This document shows positions 6,324 through 10,286 of a DNA stretch of 10,286 nucleotides, one piece after another. Both the position numbers and the translations under genes were made by a program. Source of the DNA: Gemmatimonadota bacterium (GTDB taxonomy: Bacteria; Gemmatimonadota; Gemmatimonadetes; Longimicrobiales; Gaopeijiaceae); assembly GCA_024638395.1 (NCBI GenBank), contig JAHEKK010000071.1, positions 1 to 10,286 on the forward strand, written 5' to 3'. Below the pieces are notes generated by a model. It had not been told where the DNA came from. It searched no databases and saw only the letters and a list, made by a program, of their open reading frames with translations. Every line of letters begins with the position of its first letter. The first letter of the stretch is position 1.

Positions 6324-6762
6324 TTGAGGAACGGACCCATTCGACGCGTCAGGAACGGGTCGACCGGATCTGGGATCGTCGCTCTCGTCGCGATGATGGG
6401 ACTTCTTCTATGCGCCGGCTCGGCGGCCAGCCAGGAGTCCCCCGACAGCCTCCTCGTTGACAACGTCACGGTGGTTGATGCCACGGGCGTCCGACGGGAT
6501 GTGGATTGTTCTGGTCCTGGACGGCCGGATCGAATCCGTCGGGGCTGACCTGATCGGCGCGGGCTTCGGCGGCCGCCGGTTGGATGGCAGCGGCCGCTTC
6601 CTGATCCCCGGACTCATCGACGCCCATGTGCACCTCGCAGGAGCGAGCCGCAGGGCGTCTGAGCGAACGTTCCCTCGTCCCTCGTCAGGGACCGCGGGCC
6701 GCCTTCCCATACCTGAACGGCCGTTCCGTCGTCACCGGAGCCCAAGCCGGCGGGCCCCGTAA
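6324..6762 (+). pseudogene. Broken, truncated secreted amidohydrolase (N-terminal remnant)
   Basis: From TTG 6324 the frame encodes a signal peptide (IVALVAMMGLLLCAGSAASQ, about residues 16-35) and then DSLLVDNVTVVDATG, the opening beta-strand of imidazolonepropionase/prolidase-type amidohydrolases. Homology then moves to the next frame: LVLDGRIESVG, then DGSGRFLIPGLIDAHVHL, which includes the metal-binding HxH. Removing one base in about 6501-6507 would join the halves smoothly (RRDVIVLVLDG), so a 1-bp insertion is the simplest explanation. Family resemblance stops soon after HVHLAG (about 6650). The frame runs to TAA 6760-6762, and the remaining 300 or more residues of the metal-dependent barrel are absent. 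The frameshift alone could be a sequencing error; the missing body could not. It ends 3 bp before the convergent modC stop. Confidence 0.78.
6715..6726. repeat. Perfect 12-bp palindrome GAACGGCCGTTC
   Basis: GAACGGCCGTTC reads the same on both strands and lies between the amidohydrolase homology and the modC stop. A shorter relative, GAACGTTC, sits at 6665-6672. There is no loop and no T-tract, so it is not a normal terminator. Possibly an operator remnant or chance. Confidence 0.3.
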
Positions 6763-6765
6763 CGA

Positions 6766-7503
6766 TCAGGAGTCGAGAGCGATGGTGGCCCCGGCGAACT
6801 CCGCAACGAAGTCCGTCCGGGGATTCTCCCTCAGGTCCGCCAAGGTTCCGGACTGCACCACCCGCCCTGCCTCCAGAATCCAAACCGTGGCGTTCAGGGC
6901 CTCCACGTCACGGGGATCGTGGGTGACCATGAGGGTGGTCTGGTTCCGTTCTCGCAGCTTGTCTGCCAGGAACCGGCGCATGCGGCGGCGACTGGTCGCG
7001 TCCAACGCTGCCAGGGGCTCGTCCAGGAGGAGGATGCGGGGTTCGGTGACGAGGGCGCGGGCCAGGGCCACGCGTTGTTTCTCGCCGCCCGAGAGGTCTT
7101 TGGGAAACCTGTGGGCGAGTTCCTCGCATCCCATCTCTTCCAGCATCGAGAAGGCGAGTGACCGGCGTCCGCCTCCGTCCCCGGTTCCCCTGGAGCGAGT
7201 CAGTCCGAAGGCCACGTTGTCCAGGACCCTGAGGTGGGGGAACAGTCCGTACCCCTGGGGGACGTACCCGACACGTCGATCCTCCATCGCCAGGTCCACG
7301 CCGCCTTCAGAGCGGTAGAGGACCGCCCCGTCCACCAGAATCTCACCGCTCTCGGGATGCCGGGCGCCGGCGATTGTCCGGAGAATGGTGGTCTTGCCGC
7401 TTCCGTTTGGTCCGACCAGCGCGGTCACCGTCCCCAGGCCATGGATATCGACGTCCAAGGTCAGTGGGCCTACGGCGGCCTGGAGTCGTGCGCGCCAACT
7501 CAT
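6766..7503 (-). CDS. modC: Molybdate-type ABC transporter ATP-binding protein (ModC-like, no MOP domain)
   Basis: This 245-residue ABC ATPase powers oxyanion import at the inner face of the membrane. All motifs are present: Walker A GPNGSGKT (31-38), Q-loop Gln83 (YVPQGYGLFPHL), signature LSGGEKQ (137-143), Walker B ILLLDE (157-162) and switch His195 (VTHD). Adjacency to modA and modB assigns it to molybdate or tungstate import. It ends shortly after the ATPase domain (FAGATIALDS), whereas E. coli ModC is about 352 residues with a C-terminal MOP/TOBE molybdate-binding domain. The regulatory domain is therefore absent, as in several shorter ModC/WtpC-type proteins. ATG 7503 overlaps the modB stop as ATGA. 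The frame stays open upstream through modB, but that part is a shadow. No clear terminator follows. Confidence 0.88.
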   Translation of the reverse strand: MSWRARLQAAVGPLTLDVDIHGLGTVTALVGPNGSGKTTILRTIAGARHPESGEILVDGAVLYRSEGGVDLAMEDRRVGYVPQGYGLFPHLRVLDNVAFGLTRSRGTGDGGGRRSLAFSMLEEMGCEELAHRFPKDLSGGEKQRVALARALVTEPRILLLDEPLAALDATSRRRMRRFLADKLRERNQTTLMVTHDPRDVEALNATVWILEAGRVVQSGTLADLRENPRTDFVAEFAGATIALDS

Positions 7504-8348
7504 GAGGGGTGCGGGGGCTCGTCTTCGAATCGGCGAACGCCGAAGCCCCCCAACCATCCGACGCCCCAGGGCGCCATTCGGAGTCCGAACAGAAGGAGGG
7601 CGCCGGCGGCCGTGAGAATCAGGGAGAAGACCAGGGCGGCCCCGATGTCGGCCTCGAGTGCAGAGAAGATCGCCAGCGGCATGGTCTGTGTGACGCCGGG
7701 GAAGTTGCCCGCGAAGAGCAGCGTCGCGCCGAATTCTCCGAGAGCCCGTGCCCAGGCCAACGAAGCGCCCGTGACCAGGCCAGGGAAAGCGATTGGAAGC
7801 GCCACGCGGAAGAAGGCGCCGGCCCGTCCGACGCCGAGGGTGCGAGCGGTGATGAGCAGATCGCCGTCGATGGTCCGGAATGCGTTGACGGCCGCCTGGA
7901 CGTAGAACGGGGCGGCAACGACGATCTGGGCGATCACGACCGCCGCCGTGGAGAACGGCACGCCGAGCCCCAGGCGAGCCAGCAGCGGTCCGAGGAGCCC
8001 CTGGCGCCCGAACGTCTGGAGAAGGGCGACGCCCACCACGGCCGGGGGGATGATGATGGGAAGGTCGACCAGGAGCTTGATGCCCCAGGAGGCGCCCCTG
8101 GAGGACCGGGCCAGCCACCAGGCCAGGGGGGTTCCGGTAAGTACGATGATCGAGAGGCTGACCAGGGTCGTTCGGACACTGAGGCCCAGGGCAGGGGCGA
8201 ACAGGGGGTCGCGGAGGCCTTGCAGGACTTCGACGGGCGTCGATGAGAAGAAGAGAACCGCGACGGGCAGGGCCAGGCACGACACCAAAGCGGCGGCCAA
8301 GACGAACGAGAGGGCATCGAGCGCCATGACCCCTGCTCGACTCCTCAT
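7500..8348 (-). CDS. modB: Molybdate ABC transporter permease ModB
   Basis: This 282-residue inner-membrane permease forms the oxyanion channel as a dimer. Hydrophobic segments lie near residues 10-34, 58-80, 90-112, 134-156, 186-200 and 237-257. DLPIIIPPAVVGVALL (95-110) and ALGEFGATLLFAGNFPGVTQ (202-221) are hallmark ModB/CysT-type permease sequences. The cytoplasmic EAA-like loop that contacts the ATPase is ARTLGVGRAGAFFRVALPI (168-186). The C-terminal tail (VRRFEDEPPHPS) is hydrophilic and a little longer than usual. The start overlaps the modA stop and the end overlaps the modC start, each by 4 bp (ATGA). Molybdate rather than tungstate or sulfate is inferred from the ModA-type binding protein. 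Confidence 0.92.
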   Translation of the reverse strand: MRSRAGVMALDALSFVLAAALVSCLALPVAVLFFSSTPVEVLQGLRDPLFAPALGLSVRTTLVSLSIIVLTGTPLAWWLARSSRGASWGIKLLVDLPIIIPPAVVGVALLQTFGRQGLLGPLLARLGLGVPFSTAAVVIAQIVVAAPFYVQAAVNAFRTIDGDLLITARTLGVGRAGAFFRVALPIAFPGLVTGASLAWARALGEFGATLLFAGNFPGVTQTMPLAIFSALEADIGAALVFSLILTAAGALLLFGLRMAPWGVGWLGGFGVRRFEDEPPHPS

Positions 8349-9202
8349 CTTGGACTCTCCACCCGTGTCGACGGCGGCCCGAATCCATGCCGGAGCAGGA
8401 TGGCCGGTCCCTCCGACCGGACCCAGGCCAACAGTGCCTCCTGGCCGGCGGGGTTTGCGGCTGCCTCGATGACCCCCAGGTAGTACTGGGCGGTCACGTT
8501 CACCTCAGGAGGGATGGGTATAGAGCGGACGCGGGAGGACGACGAAGCGTCCGTGACGTAGACGAAGGCGGCATCGGCCTCTCCCAGCTCCACCTTGGCC
8601 CGGACCAGCCGCACGTTGCTTTCCTGGGAGACGACGTTTCGACGCACGGCATTCGCGAAGTCGGGTCCATAGCGAACGGCGGCCCTGTCGATCAGGGTCA
8701 TGGCATAGGCGCCGACGGGCACGTTGGGAGTCCCTGTGACGATCCTGCGCGCCCGAGGCAGGTCTTCGAATCGCTCGACGGGACCTGTAGAAGCGGCGGG
8801 GACCACCAGGGCGAGGCGGTTCTCCGCGAAGACCTCGTAGTCCTCGATCACGCCACTTTCGGCCAGGGCATCCATGTGACTGACATTGGCCGAGAGGAAG
8901 ATGTCGGCGCTGGCGCCCTGCTCCAGCTGAAGCCTGAGGATCTGGCTGCCGGCGAAGGTGAGGCGCACCACGGTGGCCGGGTGCCGGGCCTCGAAGGCCT
9001 GGGCGAGATCCTTCATTGCCTCGGTCAGCGAGGAGGCGGCGAAGACACGCACCTCCGCCACGCCCGACCTGGAGGGGGCGTCGCGATCCCCCTCAACTCC
9101 CGCGCAACTCGTGGCGAGGATGCACAGGGCACTAGCGGCAGTGGCGCGCGCCACCGAACGAAGTCCCATGCCTGCGGACCGTGAGGGACGCGGTGCGTTC
9201 AC
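8345..9202 (-). CDS. modA: Molybdate-binding lipoprotein ModA
   Basis: This 285-residue solute-binding protein captures molybdate or tungstate outside the inner membrane and delivers it to ModB. A hydrophobic leader ends in a loose lipobox, LATSC, with Cys33 as the likely lipidated residue. Family motifs follow: VFAASSLTEAM (53-63), where the serines bind the oxyanion; FAGSQILRLQLEQGASADIFLSAN (83-106), with Ser86; a TPNVPVGAYA loop (158-167); and AAFVYVTDA (211-219), with a ligand-region tyrosine at 215. The GTG 9202 start is chosen because it overlaps the regulator stop as GTGA. ATG 9169 (Met12) is an alternative that would give a more usual signal peptide length. Binding preference between molybdate and tungstate cannot be told from sequence alone. 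Confidence 0.92.
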   Translation of the reverse strand: MNAPRPSRSAGMGLRSVARATAASALCILATSCAGVEGDRDAPSRSGVAEVRVFAASSLTEAMKDLAQAFEARHPATVVRLTFAGSQILRLQLEQGASADIFLSANVSHMDALAESGVIEDYEVFAENRLALVVPAASTGPVERFEDLPRARRIVTGTPNVPVGAYAMTLIDRAAVRYGPDFANAVRRNVVSQESNVRLVRAKVELGEADAAFVYVTDASSSSRVRSIPIPPEVNVTAQYYLGVIEAAANPAGQEALLAWVRSEGPAILLRHGFGPPSTRVESPR

Positions 9203-10286
9203 GGCAACGACGTGGGTTCGATGTCCCGGCGTCTCCCGGTCTGGGACAGATCATACCCACCGAAGGCCTCGGCATCCCGGCGAAACGCGCTGTCCACCAA
9301 GAGGTTGAGAAACGCCTCGGTAGTCCTCTCCGCGGCCTGCTGGGGAGTCAAGACAAGATCGAAGCGTTCCTCTGAGAGGGGGACGAAGTGGAGGCCTTGA
9401 GAAAGGGCGGCGGCCTCTATCGTGATCCCCGTATCCGCGGCGCTCATGCCGACCGCATGCGCCACGGCGAGATGCCCGGATGCCGTGGGTCCGGTGAGGT
9501 CCTCCGTTCGGCCTCCGGCTCCTTCGACGAGTCGCACCAGGAGCTGCCGTGCGACGGCGCCCGGCTCCCGGTGTGCAAACCGCAATCCCGGGCGCAGGAG
9601 ATCTTCCGGACCCCGGATGCCCAGGGGGTTCCCAAGAGGTACGGCCAGGCCCTGCCGCCAGCGCGTGAGGGTCACAGTCTGCCAGGGACGGCCGACCAGG
9701 TGTTTGCGTACCAGATCCTCCAGGCCGTCCGGCCCGTCATCCTCGAAGTGCACCCCCGCCACGTGGACGAGACCTGCGTCCAGGAGATCGAGGGCCCCTG
9801 CCGAGCCCCGGGGGATCCACGAAGCCCCCAGGTCCCCCCGAGGGGTTCTGGAGCGCTGGGCCAGAAGCCCGAGGAGGGGAGCGCACCCCGCGACCAGCAG
9901 GTTGTCCTCGAAGTGGTCGGCGGAGGCGAGGAGCTCGACCCGGCCCCGATTCCCCGACTGCGACCGGGTCACGCCGTGTGCGGATTGGGTGTGCGAAGAC
10001 GCTGGATGGGCGATCCATCGCCCGAGGACTCGGCCGAGAACGACCCGCTTGGAGGGAGCCTCGCGTGCCTCGGCCATCCTTGCCTGGACAACCGACGGCT
10101 CGGTCTCGAGATGGAAGAGGTCCTCGACCCTGCAATCCAGGACCCTGGCCAGGTTCAGGGCCAGGTCGGTGCCCGGGACCTGCCGTCCCGCTTCGATGGC
10201 TACGATGGCCTGTCGCGATACCCCGACTTTTTGGGAGAGGGCGGCCTGGGAAAGGCCTGCCCGGCGTCGCTCTTTCCGGAGCGTTG
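9199..10286 (-). CDS. Xre-type HTH regulator with PBP-like sensor domain, N-terminus off window
   Basis: The frame enters at the right edge already inside coding sequence; 361 residues are visible and only a few are probably missing. Visible residues 1-58 form an Xre/Cro helix-turn-helix (RRAGLSQAALSQKVGVSRQA, then VAIEAGR and VLDCRVEDLFHL). From about residue 110 to the end is a periplasmic-binding-protein-like domain of the type found in MoeA- and ModE-associated regulators (PBP_like): it contains LVAGCAPLLGLLA, VGRPWQTVTL, RWRQGLAVPLGNP, REPGAVARQLL and the closing GGYDLSQTG. It probably binds DNA and senses molybdate, tungstate or a molybdenum-cofactor-related ligand, controlling its own operon. 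The stop overlaps the modA GTG by 4 bp, so it is made together with the transporter. An internal ATG at 10077 would remove the HTH and is not the real start. The promoter lies outside the window. Confidence 0.88.
   Translation of the reverse strand, partial: TLRKERRRAGLSQAALSQKVGVSRQAIVAIEAGRQVPGTDLALNLARVLDCRVEDLFHLETEPSVVQARMAEAREAPSKRVVLGRVLGRWIAHPASSHTQSAHGVTRSQSGNRGRVELLASADHFEDNLLVAGCAPLLGLLAQRSRTPRGDLGASWIPRGSAGALDLLDAGLVHVAGVHFEDDGPDGLEDLVRKHLVGRPWQTVTLTRWRQGLAVPLGNPLGIRGPEDLLRPGLRFAHREPGAVARQLLVRLVEGAGGRTEDLTGPTASGHLAVAHAVGMSAADTGITIEAAALSQGLHFVPLSEERFDLVLTPQQAAERTTEAFLNLLVDSAFRRDAEAFGGYDLSQTGRRRDIEPTSLP

Noticed and set aside
6614..6883. Minus-strand frame across the modC end
   Set aside because: It overlaps modC in another frame and has no recognisable motif.
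7504..8388. Upstream extension of the modC frame (total 540 residues)
   Set aside because: It runs through modB in another frame and is rich in Arg, Gly and Pro; the ATPase domain begins at ATG 7503.
10075..10077. ATG 10077 as start of the regulator
   Set aside because: The same frame continues upstream to the window edge with a complete Xre helix-turn-helix, so the real start is outside.
1..10286. CRISPR arrays, tRNA/rRNA genes, insertion sequences or phage genes
   Set aside because: No spaced direct-repeat array, tRNA-like cloverleaf, transposase or integrase motif was seen on either strand.

Overview
The window is high-GC bacterial DNA. Two things suggest a Gemmatimonadota-like or similar environmental bacterium: a large secreted BNR/VPS10 propeller protein, and the remains of a signal-peptide amidohydrolase, both of which are expanded families in that phylum. 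This is an inference from gene families; there is no rRNA or other phylogenetic marker in the window.

Left part, minus strand (1-2896): a DUF1569 (DinB-fold) protein is followed 58 bp downstream by an exported BNR/sortilin-type propeller protein whose C-terminus runs off the left edge. From a divergent 231-bp intergenic region (2897-3127), an ATP-grasp ligase of unknown substrate reads rightwards. A possible 15-codon minicistron with a strong ribosome binding site sits before it, and its stop overlaps the ligase start.

Middle, plus strand (4163-6284): three genes are joined by 4-bp start/stop overlaps and so form a tight operon. They encode an ArsN2-type GNAT acetyltransferase, a classical short-chain dehydrogenase/reductase, and a PLP-dependent cysteine-synthase-like enzyme with a GGSTG substrate loop. 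No arsenic gene lies nearby. The operon is followed by the N-terminal stub of a secreted amidohydrolase, broken by a frameshift and then cut off (6324-6762).

Right part, minus strand (10286-6766): a molybdate-type ABC import operon. Its first visible gene is a regulator combining an Xre HTH with a periplasmic-binding-protein-like sensor (N-terminal end off the window). It is followed by modA (lipoprotein), modB (permease) and modC (ATPase). Every junction is a 4-bp ATGA or GTGA overlap, so the sensor-regulator and transporter are probably translated together. The ModC-type ATPase lacks the usual C-terminal MOP domain, so oxyanion sensing probably rests with the regulator. The operon converges on the acetyltransferase/SDR/PLP operon, and its last gene ends 3 bp past the end of the amidohydrolase remnant.

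I see no tRNA, rRNA, CRISPR array, transposase or integrase. The most unusual items are the acetyltransferase-SDR-PLP operon, the possible leader minicistron before the ATP-grasp gene, and the broken amidohydrolase at the convergent junction.
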